From an uncultured Bacteroidota bacterium (GTDB lineage: Bacteria; Bacteroidota; Bacteroidia; Bacteroidales; F082): a stretch of 64,000 nt of DNA. The DNA lies in NCBI GenBank assembly GCA_900542475.1, contig UQNO01000007.1:1-64000 (forward strand). The letters run 5' to 3'. A program made the translations under genes and the position numbers. How positions within the stretch are numbered: the stretch's first letter is position 1; every line of letters starts with the position of its first letter. The notes under the pieces were generated by a model. It was given only the letters and a program-made list of their open reading frames with translations. It searched no databases and had not been told where the DNA came from. Positions 1 through 8,466 of this stretch are shown here, piece by piece.

Positions 1-15
1 GACGGGTTGAATGCT

Positions 16-385
16 GTCATTTCGAGCTTGTCACTTCGTCATTTCGAGCTTGTCGAGAAATCTCCTGCAACCGGGTGTCCATGGACACTTGTCAGTCGTA
101 GTTTTATTCACCAGAGGTGAATGCTTTCGCTTCGCTCAGGTCTCCACTTCGCTTCACTCCGTTCCGCTCCGGTCGAAATGACGGGTAGAATGCCGTCGTT
201 TCGAGCCTGTCTCTGCCGTCATTTCGAGCTTGTCTCAACCGTCATTTCGAGCTTGTCGAGAAATCTCCGGCAATCGAGTGCTCATGGACATTTGTTAGTC
301 GTAGATTTATTCACCAGAGGTGAATGCTTTCGCTTCGCTCAGGTCTCCACTTCGCTTCACTTCGCTCCGCTCCGGTCGAAATGAC
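16..385. repeat. Two tandem copies of a dispersed palindromic repeat
   Basis: This 370-bp stretch has no credible gene. It holds two near-identical elements of about 145 bp (38-182 and 241-385), each opening with GTCATTTCGA and closing with the inverse TCGAAATGAC. Extra lone copies of the left end lie at 16-25 and 218-227. Inside each element are a left part ending in GAGAAATCTCC, a central hairpin (TTCACC AGA GGTGAA) and a right part rich in TTCGCTTC/CGCTCCG. The first copy also has a GTGTCC/GGACAC palindrome. The second copy ends 2 bp before the stop codon of the ABC-F gene. Open frames here are by-products of the repeat. Other members lie at 5838, 13246, 15219, 26386, 30004 and 63272. Confidence 0.85.
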
Positions 386-387
386 GG

Positions 388-2244
388 TCAGATTTCGTCA
401 AGTTCCAGCCACCGCGTTTCTTTCTCGTCGAGCAAATCATTGATTTCCGTCAGCCTCTTCCCTATCTTGTCAATCTCATGATAATCCGTCTGATTTTCAA
501 GCTGCAAAGTTAATGATTTTTTCTCTTTCTCGAGGTTTTCGATGTCGATTGAAAGCTGCTCGTATTCTCTTTGCTCCTTAAACGAACGTTTCTTGCTTCG
601 TTCCGTTGCCTTCGGACGGTTTTCACGGGTATCGACGCGCTCCGCCACCTGAATTTTATGCTGTTCCTTGTTTTTCGCGTCAAGCCAGTCGTGATACTGC
701 GAATAGTTACCCATAAAGCCTTTCACAGCGCCGTCGCCTTCAAAAACAAATAGTTGGTCAACGGTCTGGTCGAGGAAATAGCGGTCGTGCGAGACCACAA
801 TGAGGCAGCCTTTGTAGCCTTTCAAAAAATCCTCAAGTTTCTGCAACGTCAGGATATCCAGGTCGTTAGTAGGCTCGTCGAGAATCAGGAAGTTAGGATT
901 TTTGATAAGAACCGTAAGCAGATACAGTCTGCGTTTCTCGCCGCCACTCAGCAACGCCACCGGCTGACGGTGCATCGAATACGGGAACATGAAATGAGCC
1001 AGCAGCTTGTCGGCAGTGTAAACCATGTCCTTGCCGTAATAAACCACCTCGGCGATGTCGCGAATGGTGTCAAGAACGGTCTTGTTTTCATCGAATTTGA
1101 TACCGCCTTGGGTGTAATAGCCGTAAACGACGGTCTCGCCGGTAACGATAGTGCCCGAATCAGGTACCTCGTGACCGGTTATCATATTCAAAAAGGTGGA
1201 TTTCCCGACGCCGTTCTTGCCGATGACGCCGATTCTCTCGCCTTTTTTGAAGATATAGTCGAAATCTTTGAGAATAAATTGGTCTTCCCATTTTTTGGTA
1301 ACGCCTTTCATCTCCAGAATCTTGCCGCCGAGACGCTGCATATCGAGTCCGAACTGTATCTCGGTGTTGTCGCGAATCATGCGGGCTTTTTCTTTCAGGT
1401 CGTAAAAAGCGTCGATGCGCGCCTTCGCCTTGCCTGTGCGTGCCTGCGGTGTGCTGCGTATCCATTCCAACTCGTGTTTCATAAGCTGACCCGCCTTCTC
1501 CGCCGCGATGCGCTTGTTTTCCTCGCGTTCGCGACTTTTCCTCACATAATAGTCGAAGTTGCCGTTGTGAGTGTAAACATCTCCATGATACATCTCCAAA
1601 ATCTTATTACACACACGGTCAAGGAAATAGCGGTCGTGCGTCACCATGAACAGCGTCACATTCGACTGTGTGAGGTAGTTCTCGAGCCACTCCACCATCT
1701 GCATATCGAGGTGGTTGGTCGGCTCGTCGAGAAACAGCATGTCAGGGTCGTCGAGAAGCACTAATGCGAGTGCCAACCTTTTCATCTGTCCGCCCGACAG
1801 AGTGCCTATCTTCTGCGACAAGTCGTTGATTTCGAATGTCGAAAGCAGCTGCTTCAGTCTCTGCTCATACGACCATGCCTGCATCGTGTCCATTTCCGCC
1901 ATCGCCTTGTCCAAATCCACCTGGCTCACCAGAGCCTCCTCATAACGCTTTATCACCTGCATCACCTCGGTGTGACCGGTCGCGACGACATCTTCTATGG
2001 TCAAATTCGGGTCAAAGTGCGGCAATTGCTCAAGGTAGCCGACCCTGACATCCTCGTTAAACGTCACTTTTCCGCCGTCAGCCTCCTCTTTCCCGACAAG
2101 GATGCGCATCATGGTGCTTTTTCCCGTGCCGTTGGCGGCAATCAAAGCGGTCTTCTCTCCTTTCTCAATGCCAAAAGAGATATGTTCGAACAGCAATTTG
2201 TCGCTGAACGCTTTTGAAATGTTATCTACTGACAAGTAATTCAT
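388..2244 (-). CDS. ABC-F family ATPase (Uup-like)
   Basis: 618 residues with two ABC ATPase domains and no membrane segments, which defines the ABC-F family of ribosome-associated ATPases. Domain 1 has a Walker A AANGTGKST (about 36-44) and signature LSGGQMKRL (about 149). Domain 2 has GKNGVGKST (about 344) and LSGGEKRRL (about 431). The linker between them is charged and carries the typical ARTGKAKAR segment. A C-terminal coiled coil (about 540-618, Lys/Glu-rich) makes it look like Uup, which acts in ribosome or DNA-structure maintenance rather than transport. The start is supported by a -7 promoter box 4 bp upstream of the ATG, which leaves almost no leader. The stop abuts a dispersed repeat. 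The exact ABC-F subgroup is an inference. Confidence 0.93.
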   Translation of the reverse strand: MNYLSVDNISKAFSDKLLFEHISFGIEKGEKTALIAANGTGKSTMMRILVGKEEADGGKVTFNEDVRVGYLEQLPHFDPNLTIEDVVATGHTEVMQVIKRYEEALVSQVDLDKAMAEMDTMQAWSYEQRLKQLLSTFEINDLSQKIGTLSGGQMKRLALALVLLDDPDMLFLDEPTNHLDMQMVEWLENYLTQSNVTLFMVTHDRYFLDRVCNKILEMYHGDVYTHNGNFDYYVRKSREREENKRIAAEKAGQLMKHELEWIRSTPQARTGKAKARIDAFYDLKEKARMIRDNTEIQFGLDMQRLGGKILEMKGVTKKWEDQFILKDFDYIFKKGERIGVIGKNGVGKSTFLNMITGHEVPDSGTIVTGETVVYGYYTQGGIKFDENKTVLDTIRDIAEVVYYGKDMVYTADKLLAHFMFPYSMHRQPVALLSGGEKRRLYLLTVLIKNPNFLILDEPTNDLDILTLQKLEDFLKGYKGCLIVVSHDRYFLDQTVDQLFVFEGDGAVKGFMGNYSQYHDWLDAKNKEQHKIQVAERVDTRENRPKATERSKKRSFKEQREYEQLSIDIENLEKEKKSLTLQLENQTDYHEIDKIGKRLTEINDLLDEKETRWLELDEI

Positions 2245-2248
2245 AATG

Positions 2249-2256
2249 CAAAGATA
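2249..2256 (-). promoter_or_regulatory. Promoter -7 box of the ABC-F gene
   Basis: TATCTTTG matches the Bacteroidota -7 consensus TAnnTTTG. Its last base is only 4 bp from the ATG at 2244, so transcription should begin at or within a base or two of the start codon, giving a leaderless or nearly leaderless mRNA. Confidence 0.6.
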
Positions 2257-2342
2257 GCATTAAAAACAATACACTTGTAGTTTTTTAACCTGAAATCACA
2301 AAAACGCGTTTCCCAGACGAATATAGAGGCTTAAAGGAAAAG

Positions 2343-4145
2343 CTAATGCACGAGACGCACAGAGTGACCAAAATAGACGGAGGCTTTTTGTGAAATTACT
2401 GCTGCGTAGTTTCTTGGCCATACGCCAAGATAGTGAGCGTAACCAGAATACCAAACATCAGAAGTCCAATATCGAGCCGTGTTTCCAACACCTTCGACAT
2501 AAACACTTTGAGCATTGCGTTGATGGCTCATGTTGTAACGGAAGCCGGCCGCAGGTAAAAATATAGCGCCGTCCGCTTCCATTTTAGCCCATTGTGCCTC
2601 ATCGTATATATTGTTATCCCATCTTGTCATACCGGCGGTGAAACTGCAACCTTCAGGAGCGTCGGTCCACACATCGGGAAGAATGACAAAACCAGGTTGC
2701 CCTGCAACTGTCGCCAAACCATACAATTGTTTGGCATTGTGACGACGAAACAACATGTGGTTCCATTCCGACCATGCAAGTGTGTACCAATTCGTTTCCG
2801 TGTTATTTTTCAAAGTACCTTGAAAATATTTACCATTCCATGAATAATCACTATCAGTGGCAGCCACGTTTAGAGGATTCCATTGCGAATCAGTGCCGGA
2901 CCATGTACCCCAGCCGAACAAACTCACCCAGTCAGATGTATTCCATTCTCCATCTTGCTCAATAATATTCCATTGGTTTTCAGCAAAACGCCAGCCTTCA
3001 CCGTTTTTGTACTGTAGGTTGCCCGGCGAGAAACGCACTTGCGTGTCCGCTCCGACACTGAACAAATCATTCGGTGTGCCAGATTCGAGGGCTATGGGGA
3101 CAATAACCTCATCGTCATTATAATATTTGTTGGCTTCGATTTCAGGAACTTTCACGGTCACTGTTTTGCAACCCTCTACATAAAGTCTCGATTCAACACC
3201 ATCTTGTGGCAGCACTATCGCCCATTTCTCGGTTTTGCTGCCATTTTCCGCATGAAGTATTATCTCGCCAAAACCGTCTTTGGAGTATGTGTAAGGATTG
3301 GCAGAAACGGCGCCATTGTTAGCGGCGTTGTTTTTGGAAAAATCCACTGTCACCTTGTTATTCATTCCCTTCAGAGTCACATGTTTGTCAGTGCCGTCCC
3401 CTGCAATGGGGAACTTCATGATGGAGCAGTAGTTGTGAAGTGTCGCCTTATAGTCTTCATGCTCGCTGTTATAAAAATATTTTGAGCGTCCGTAAGATAT
3501 CACAGGATATTTTTCTTTCTGGTCGGCAATGCTCATGCTTGTGGGCTCGGATTTGCCGCCTTTGTTACCCATAAAATAGAAATGAAGGTAGTCTTCTTTG
3601 CTTTCAGGAGTTTGAATATTGCCAGCGAACTTGTCGCCGTTATGTGTGAGATAGCCGCAGTATTTGCCGTTGTTGCCGACATAAATTATGTCGCCTTCTT
3701 CAAATGTAACGGTGGCGTATGTGGGATTGGCATTGGGGTTAACATCAACTTTTGAGCCGCCGTCAACGTCGAGGGTGATGTAAACGCCGGAGGCGGGTGC
3801 GGTGGCTATTGTCTCGAGGTTCTTCCTGCACTGGGTGAGGCCGAGCATCATGGCGAGGGCTGCGAGCATGGCAGCGCCTTTCTTCAAGGAGCGTCTGCGG
3901 CGCGCGACGGCGTAGCCGGCGCCGGCGATACCGAGAACGAGCAGTCCGCCGCTGAGAGGGGCGGTTTCCTCCTGGCCGATGCCAAGGTTCATAATCGCCC
4001 AGTCGCTTGCAAAACGGTTGCCGCTGAAATCATCGCTTGTGCGGAAATAATTGTCGTTTTGAGCGTTCATCGTCGTTGGCGACAGCACTACCAGTGCCAT
4101 CGCCAGAAAGAAGGCATAGACCTTCAGTTTAATTGTTTTTTTCAT
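2343..4145 (-). CDS. Secreted FISUMP-like lipoprotein with a composite N-terminus
   Basis: 600 residues, probably an envelope or surface protein. The N-terminus is unusual. Residues 1-29 form a signal peptide ending in NAQ. A short polar stretch follows, then PLSGG plus a hydrophobic helix and ARRRR (about 63-85), which resembles a C-terminal sorting signal. Next comes LKKG, a second hydrophobic stretch and LTQC (about 87-106), which reads like a lipoprotein signal with Cys106. The middle (about 120-350) is rich in beta strand. The last 230 residues, with PGNLQY, WN(P/I) and FLPAAGFR-type motifs, resemble the FISUMP-like modules common in gut Bacteroidales. Translation starts directly beside a 9-bp minisatellite, under a promoter near 4500. 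Function unknown. Confidence 0.75.
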   Translation of the reverse strand: MKKTIKLKVYAFFLAMALVVLSPTTMNAQNDNYFRTSDDFSGNRFASDWAIMNLGIGQEETAPLSGGLLVLGIAGAGYAVARRRRSLKKGAAMLAALAMMLGLTQCRKNLETIATAPASGVYITLDVDGGSKVDVNPNANPTYATVTFEEGDIIYVGNNGKYCGYLTHNGDKFAGNIQTPESKEDYLHFYFMGNKGGKSEPTSMSIADQKEKYPVISYGRSKYFYNSEHEDYKATLHNYCSIMKFPIAGDGTDKHVTLKGMNNKVTVDFSKNNAANNGAVSANPYTYSKDGFGEIILHAENGSKTEKWAIVLPQDGVESRLYVEGCKTVTVKVPEIEANKYYNDDEVIVPIALESGTPNDLFSVGADTQVRFSPGNLQYKNGEGWRFAENQWNIIEQDGEWNTSDWVSLFGWGTWSGTDSQWNPLNVAATDSDYSWNGKYFQGTLKNNTETNWYTLAWSEWNHMLFRRHNAKQLYGLATVAGQPGFVILPDVWTDAPEGCSFTAGMTRWDNNIYDEAQWAKMEADGAIFLPAAGFRYNMSHQRNAQSVYVEGVGNTARYWTSDVWYSGYAHYLGVWPRNYAAVISQKASVYFGHSVRLVH

Positions 4146-4181
4146 TGTATTTAGTATTGATTAATAGTGCAGAGGGGAGCC

Positions 4182-4352
4182 TTAAGGCGGTTAGGGGCGT
4201 TAAGGGCATTAGGGGCGTTAAGGGCATTAAGGGCGTTAAGGGCGTTAGGGCCATTAAGGGCGGTAAGGGCGTTAGGGCCATTAAGGGCGGTAAGGGCGGT
4301 AAGGCCATTAAGGGCGGTAAGGGCGGTAAGGGCGGTAAGGGCATTAAGGGTG
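4182..4352. repeat. 9-bp G-rich minisatellite in the leader of the 600-residue lipoprotein gene
   Basis: Nineteen units of nine bases run without a break, variants of TTAAGGGCG, GTAAGGGCG and TTAGGGCCA. The unit length is a multiple of three, so several frames stay open and give fake Pro/Leu or Gly/Lys-rich proteins. The plus strand has regularly spaced GGG runs (GGG N6 GGG), a pattern that can form G-quadruplexes. It sits 37 bp upstream of the ATG, between promoter and gene. Confidence 0.9.
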
Positions 4353-4396
4353 TGGTGGTTGGTTGTTGGTTTAAGGCGTTGATAGTCAGAGAGTTG

Positions 4397-4447
4397 CCCC
4401 CCCCCATGTGCGTATAGCGGGGGTGTCAGACGCTGTTGGGAGCGTCT
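4397..4447 (-). promoter_or_regulatory. Leader elements: nine-base homopolymer and a 7-bp-stem hairpin
   Basis: On the coding strand the leader has a perfect hairpin (AGACGCT / AGCGTCT, 4428-4447), a C5 run, and then an uninterrupted run of nine G (4397-4405). The C and G runs can pair with each other. A nine-base homopolymer is a typical slippage site. No gene is seen in 4146-4580 apart from this leader, the minisatellite and the promoter. Confidence 0.6.
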
Positions 4448-4499
4448 TTACAGGCGGGGAGTCGTATTTCTGTGGCTTCCTTTCCATATTTTCAGGGCG

Positions 4500-4507
4500 C
4501 AAAAGTA
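4500..4507 (-). promoter_or_regulatory. Promoter -7 box for the lipoprotein gene
   Basis: TACTTTTG fits TAnnTTTG. Transcription would start near 4495, leaving an unusually long leader of about 350 nt before the ATG at 4145. Confidence 0.6.
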
Positions 4508-4580
4508 CAAAGAAAATCAATACGATATGAAAAAAATTACATCATTCGATGTATTTCGCCTATAGTCGCTTGTCGCATTA

Positions 4581-5762
4581 TCAAACAGATTTATAAAGAT
4601 TTTTATAAAGATAATGCTCGCCTATTCCATATTGCTCAAGCAATTCCTTGATTTGCTTCGCGACAGCCTCTTTGTCAACGGGCTTGTCGGTTTTTCTTCC
4701 GACAAGAAGCACGTTTTTCGGAGTGTTGTCGATTTCCACGAACTCCATCACTTGGGTTTTGTAACCGCAATATTCGAGAACGAGAGTCCGCACAGCGTCG
4801 GTAATCATAGCAGCCTGACGCTCAAGGAATATGCCGAAGCGTGTCATCACATCTGTTTTGCCGGACTTCTCCATCTCGCGACGAATCTGCTTATGACAGC
4901 AGGGGGCACAAATTATCAGCTTGGCATTTTTTCTGATACCTTTTAATATGGCGTCGTCGGTGGCGGTGTCGCAGGCATGAAGTGCAATCAAGACATCGAG
5001 TTTCGATGGCTTGTAACTGTCAATTGAAGCCTCCACAAATCTCATGGTTGATTCCGTCGAGACACGAGGGAACGCATCTTTGCATTTTTCAATTATATCA
5101 TTGATTTTCAATACTAAATCCTTACGAATCTCCACCCCTTCCATCACTATTTTCTTATCGCAGTGATTTGTCAGATATTCATACAGCGCAAGCGTCAGAT
5201 AGCCCTTGCCGGCACCCATATCGGAGATATGAATCTCATCATCAAACTTGGTCTGACGCATAACGCCGTCAACGATTTCCACATATTTGCAAATCTGTTT
5301 GAACTTGTGCTGCATGTCAGCCAGCACCTTGCCGTCGCACGATGTCAGACCGAGAAGACTCCACCACGGTTTCGTCGGGTCGATGAGACGCTGTTTCTCA
5401 TGGTCGTGACTCAAATCCTGTTTGCGTTCTTCCTGGATTTTTTTGCACATCAGCGTGGGTTTGCCTTTTTTGCTGACAAGCAGTGTCACATCTTCCGAAA
5501 GAGTGAAAAGCGACACATTTTGGAACTTTTCAGGGACAAGGCTTCTCAACTGCTCAATCGTCTGAAAGTCGGAAAAATTTTTCGTTTCATCACGACGTTC
5601 ATAACGATATGTAAACTGATACATCTTATTGTCTTTCAACAAGATTGGTTTGATATAAACATTTCTCAACTCATCATTTTTCACTACAGGTTTCGACAAT
5701 GTCATCTTGACAAAAGAGCCGTTTTTAAGCGACAAGTCCACTTTCTCGAAGAATTTTTCCAT
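4581..5762 (-). CDS. Class I SAM-dependent methyltransferase (Methyltransf_32-like)
   Basis: 393 residues. The C-terminal half holds a Rossmann methyltransferase domain: motif I DMGAGKGYLTLALYEYL, a later LHACDTATD, and APCCHKQIR. The HACxxATD and PCC pair is typical of the Methyltransf_32 group, related to GSTCD/TRMT13-like proteins, where the substrate in bacteria is not settled. The N-terminal 130 residues are a separate domain that I do not recognise. An upstream frame exists, but its first codons (MYFC) are the promoter box TACTTTTGC. The start at MEKFF, 16 bp after that box, is therefore preferred. No signal peptide, so it should be cytoplasmic. Monocistronic. Confidence 0.85.
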   Translation of the reverse strand: MEKFFEKVDLSLKNGSFVKMTLSKPVVKNDELRNVYIKPILLKDNKMYQFTYRYERRDETKNFSDFQTIEQLRSLVPEKFQNVSLFTLSEDVTLLVSKKGKPTLMCKKIQEERKQDLSHDHEKQRLIDPTKPWWSLLGLTSCDGKVLADMQHKFKQICKYVEIVDGVMRQTKFDDEIHISDMGAGKGYLTLALYEYLTNHCDKKIVMEGVEIRKDLVLKINDIIEKCKDAFPRVSTESTMRFVEASIDSYKPSKLDVLIALHACDTATDDAILKGIRKNAKLIICAPCCHKQIRREMEKSGKTDVMTRFGIFLERQAAMITDAVRTLVLEYCGYKTQVMEFVEIDNTPKNVLLVGRKTDKPVDKEAVAKQIKELLEQYGIGEHYLYKNLYKSV

Positions 5763-5778
5763 CAGAATTATATTTTTG

Positions 5779-5786
5779 CAAAAGTA
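5779..5786 (-). promoter_or_regulatory. Promoter -7 box of the methyltransferase gene
   Basis: TACTTTTG fits TAnnTTTG. It lies 16 bp before the ATG at 5762 and decides against the longer reading frame. Confidence 0.65.
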
Positions 5787-5837
5787 CAAAAAATTGACAA
5801 TTTGTCAGTACATAACTTTTGGCATAATAATTGATAG

Positions 5838-5933
5838 ATTATCTCCAGCGCAACGAAGAGGAATGGACAAATCCTTTTTCCAAAACACAGGAGGTTTTTA
5901 TGTTGCGTTTCACTTTGTTTAGTTTGAAATGAC
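5838..5933. repeat. Degenerate copy of the dispersed palindromic repeat upstream of htpG
   Basis: The right end reads TTGAAATGAC (5924-5933), close to the family end TCGAAATGAC. The left part (GCGCAACGAAGAGGAATGGA) aligns with GGGGCGAAGCGGAATGGA of the copy at 26386. It fills most of the gap before htpG and would be part of its leader or promoter region. Confidence 0.5.
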
Positions 5934-5950
5934 AAATAAATTATTATGAT

Positions 5951-7852
5951 ATGAAAAACGGTTCAATTGGAGTTAAAACGGAAAACATTTTTCCTGTAAT
6001 CAAGAAATTTCTATACTCGGAAAACGAGATTTTTTTACGCGAAATCATAAGCAACGCTGTTGACGCGACGCAAAAGCTCAAGACTCTTGCAAGCGCGGGC
6101 GAGTTTACCGGGGAGCTCGGCGATTTGACCATCACGGTCGAGGTTGACAAGAAGAAAAAGACCATCACAGTGCGAGACAACGGCATTGGCATGACCGAAG
6201 ACGAGGTTGAAAAATACATCAACCAGATTGCTTTTTCCGGCGCCACCGAGTTCGTGGAGAAATTCAAGACCAACAGCGAGGCTGAAGCCGCCAACATCAT
6301 CGGACATTTTGGATTAGGTTTCTACTCTGCTTTCATGGTGTCGTCGAAAGTGTCGTTGATTACCAAATCTTACACTCAAGGCAGCGACGAGAAAGGTGTC
6401 ATTTGGGAGTGCGACGGCTCGCCGGAATACACGATTAACCCTATAGCGAAGGGCAGACGCGGCACAGACGTAATCCTTTATATTTCAGACGACTGCGCCG
6501 ACTTCCTCGAAGAGAGCAAGATTCGCGAGCTGCTCAACAAATACTGCAAATTCATGTCTGTGCCGATTCAGTTTGGCACGAAGAAGGTGCAGGAAGCTGT
6601 CGAGGGCGAGACAGACAAGGACGGCAAGCAAAAAACCAAAGAGGTGGAGAAACCATGGATTATCAACAATGTAGAGCCACTTTGGAAAAAAGCCCCTTCA
6701 ACAATTGAAGACAAGGAATACAACGAGTTCTACCACACCCTCTACCCGATGAACTTCACCGAGCCGATGTTCCACATTCACCTGAATGTCGATTATCCTT
6801 TCAACCTCACCGGAATTCTTTATTTCCCTAAAATTTCAAACCGTTACGAGTTCCAGCGCAACAAGATTCAACTCTATTGCAACGAGGTGTTCGTGACCGA
6901 TTCCGTCGAAGGTATTTTACCAGAGTTTTTAAGTCTGCTTCACGGAGTCATCGACTCGCCGGATATCCCTCTGAACGTGAGCCGCTCGTTCCTGCAAAAC
7001 GACCAAAACGTAAAAAAAATCTCAAGTTACATTACTAAAAAGGTGGCCGAAAAACTTGAAGAGCTCTTTAAAAAAGACCGCGAAGACTACGAAAAGAAAT
7101 GGGACGACATCAAAATTTTCATCGTTTATGGCATGATAGCCGACCCTAAATTCTTCGAAAGAGCTGAAAAATTCATGCTTTTCAAAGACACAGACGGCAA
7201 ATACTACACTCTTGAAGAATATAAAAAATTAATTGAAGAAAATCAAACGAACAAAGACAAAAACATAGTATATTTGTATGCGACAAATCTTGACGAGCAA
7301 TATGCAAACATCGAGAAGGCCAAGGAGCGCGGCTACAACGTTTTGATGCTTGACGGGATGTTGGACTCACACTTCATCAGTACGTTTGAACAGAAGTTCG
7401 AGCACACCTCTTTCGCACGCGTCGATTCCAACACCATCGACAAACTCATTGAGAAAGAAGATACTCGGAGAGAGTCGAAACTCGACGACAAACAGAAGGA
7501 AGAGGTGAAGAAGACTTTTGAAGACATCATCGACAAGACGCGTTTCAATGTGGAGTTCAGCATTCTTGGCGAGGACGAGGCTCCTGTTGAAATCATTCAA
7601 AACGAATGGATGCGCCGTTACAAGGAGATGAATCAGATGGGCGGAATGCCAATGTGGGGCGACATGCCGGACAATTACATTCTGACACTCAACACCAACA
7701 ACGCCGCCGTCGCCACTTTGCCCGAAAAGACCGAAGAGGAGCGCGAAGTCATCGCCAGACAGTTGTACGACCTCGCGAGATTGTCGAAAAACTTGTTGAA
7801 AGGCAAAGAATTAAGCGAGTTTATAAACAGAAACTTCAAAATAATAAAATAA
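5951..7852 (+). CDS. htpG: Molecular chaperone HtpG (bacterial Hsp90)
   Basis: 633 residues, close to the E. coli length (624). The GHKL ATP-binding domain is intact: E31 and N35 in EIISNAVDAT, DNGIGM (76-81), and the lid motif GHFGLGFYSAFM (118-129). The middle domain (about 230-490) carries the conserved YPMNFTEPMFHI-type region and the RSFLQND motif with the catalytic Arg region. The C-terminal dimerisation domain ends at IIK. It is an ATP-driven homodimeric cytosolic chaperone that helps client proteins fold under stress. The gene stands alone, followed 17 bp later by lemA on the same strand. No sigma-32-type promoter was recognised. Confidence 0.98.
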   Translation: MKNGSIGVKTENIFPVIKKFLYSENEIFLREIISNAVDATQKLKTLASAGEFTGELGDLTITVEVDKKKKTITVRDNGIGMTEDEVEKYINQIAFSGATEFVEKFKTNSEAEAANIIGHFGLGFYSAFMVSSKVSLITKSYTQGSDEKGVIWECDGSPEYTINPIAKGRRGTDVILYISDDCADFLEESKIRELLNKYCKFMSVPIQFGTKKVQEAVEGETDKDGKQKTKEVEKPWIINNVEPLWKKAPSTIEDKEYNEFYHTLYPMNFTEPMFHIHLNVDYPFNLTGILYFPKISNRYEFQRNKIQLYCNEVFVTDSVEGILPEFLSLLHGVIDSPDIPLNVSRSFLQNDQNVKKISSYITKKVAEKLEELFKKDREDYEKKWDDIKIFIVYGMIADPKFFERAEKFMLFKDTDGKYYTLEEYKKLIEENQTNKDKNIVYLYATNLDEQYANIEKAKERGYNVLMLDGMLDSHFISTFEQKFEHTSFARVDSNTIDKLIEKEDTRRESKLDDKQKEEVKKTFEDIIDKTRFNVEFSILGEDEAPVEIIQNEWMRRYKEMNQMGGMPMWGDMPDNYILTLNTNNAAVATLPEKTEEEREVIARQLYDLARLSKNLLKGKELSEFINRNFKIIK

Positions 7853-7869
7853 CATTTAAAACTTAACAC

Positions 7870-8466
7870 ATGAAAAAGAAAAAGGTCATCACAATTATCA
7901 TCATCGTTGTAGTCGTCTTGGCTATCTACGCTTGGATTAAAGGTTCTTACAACGGCATGGTGACACGTCAAGAAGGTGTCGAGGCGCAGTGGTCGCAAGT
8001 TGAAAACGTGTATCAGCGCCGCGCCGACCTCATTCCCAACCTCGTGGCCACCGTCAAAGGTTATGCGGCACACGAAGAAGGCACGCTGACAGCAGTCATA
8101 GAGGCTCGTACCAAAGCCACAAGCATCACTATCGACCCGTCTGAACTCGACCCCGAGGACATCGCGAGATTCCAGGCGGCGCAAGACCAATTGTCAGGTG
8201 CATTGTCAAGACTTCTCGTCACAGTGGAGCAATATCCAGACTTGAAGGCCAACGAGAACTTCCTGACATTGCAGTCGCAATTAGAAGGCACCGAAAACCG
8301 CATCGCCGTGGAACGTCAGAAATTCAACAGCAGCGCTATGAGTTACAACCAATATATCAGAATGTTCCCGCGCAATATCATAGCCAACATGTTCGACTTT
8401 GAAAAAGTCGGATATTTCAAAGCCGCTGCGGGCTCCGAAGTCGCTCCTAAAGTGGATTTCCAATGA
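7870..8466 (+). CDS. lemA: LemA family membrane protein
   Basis: 198 residues. A lysine start (MKKKK) and one membrane helix (about 6-24) anchor it with the rest outside the cytoplasm. The helical LemA domain follows, with the conserved QWSQVENVYQRRADLIPNLV segment and a downstream ENRIAVERQKFN region. LemA proteins are widespread, and their biochemical role is not established. Very often they sit beside a TPM-domain protein, as here: the next gene overlaps by 4 bp (ATGA), so the pair is translationally coupled and probably works together at the membrane. Confidence 0.95.
   Translation: MKKKKVITIIIIVVVVLAIYAWIKGSYNGMVTRQEGVEAQWSQVENVYQRRADLIPNLVATVKGYAAHEEGTLTAVIEARTKATSITIDPSELDPEDIARFQAAQDQLSGALSRLLVTVEQYPDLKANENFLTLQSQLEGTENRIAVERQKFNSSAMSYNQYIRMFPRNIIANMFDFEKVGYFKAAAGSEVAPKVDFQ

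Noticed and set aside
121..384. Small open frame at the left end of the window
   Set aside because: It is translation of the dispersed repeat; such peptides recur wherever the repeat lies.
754..1764. Open frame of 336 codons opposite the ABC-F gene
   Set aside because: It is antisense to conserved ATPase motifs, has no recognisable family or start signals, and follows from the codon bias of the real gene.
4129..4417. Low-complexity open frames on both strands over the 9-bp minisatellite
   Set aside because: A 9-bp unit keeps several frames open by arithmetic. The frames overlap the start of the lipoprotein gene and have no other support.
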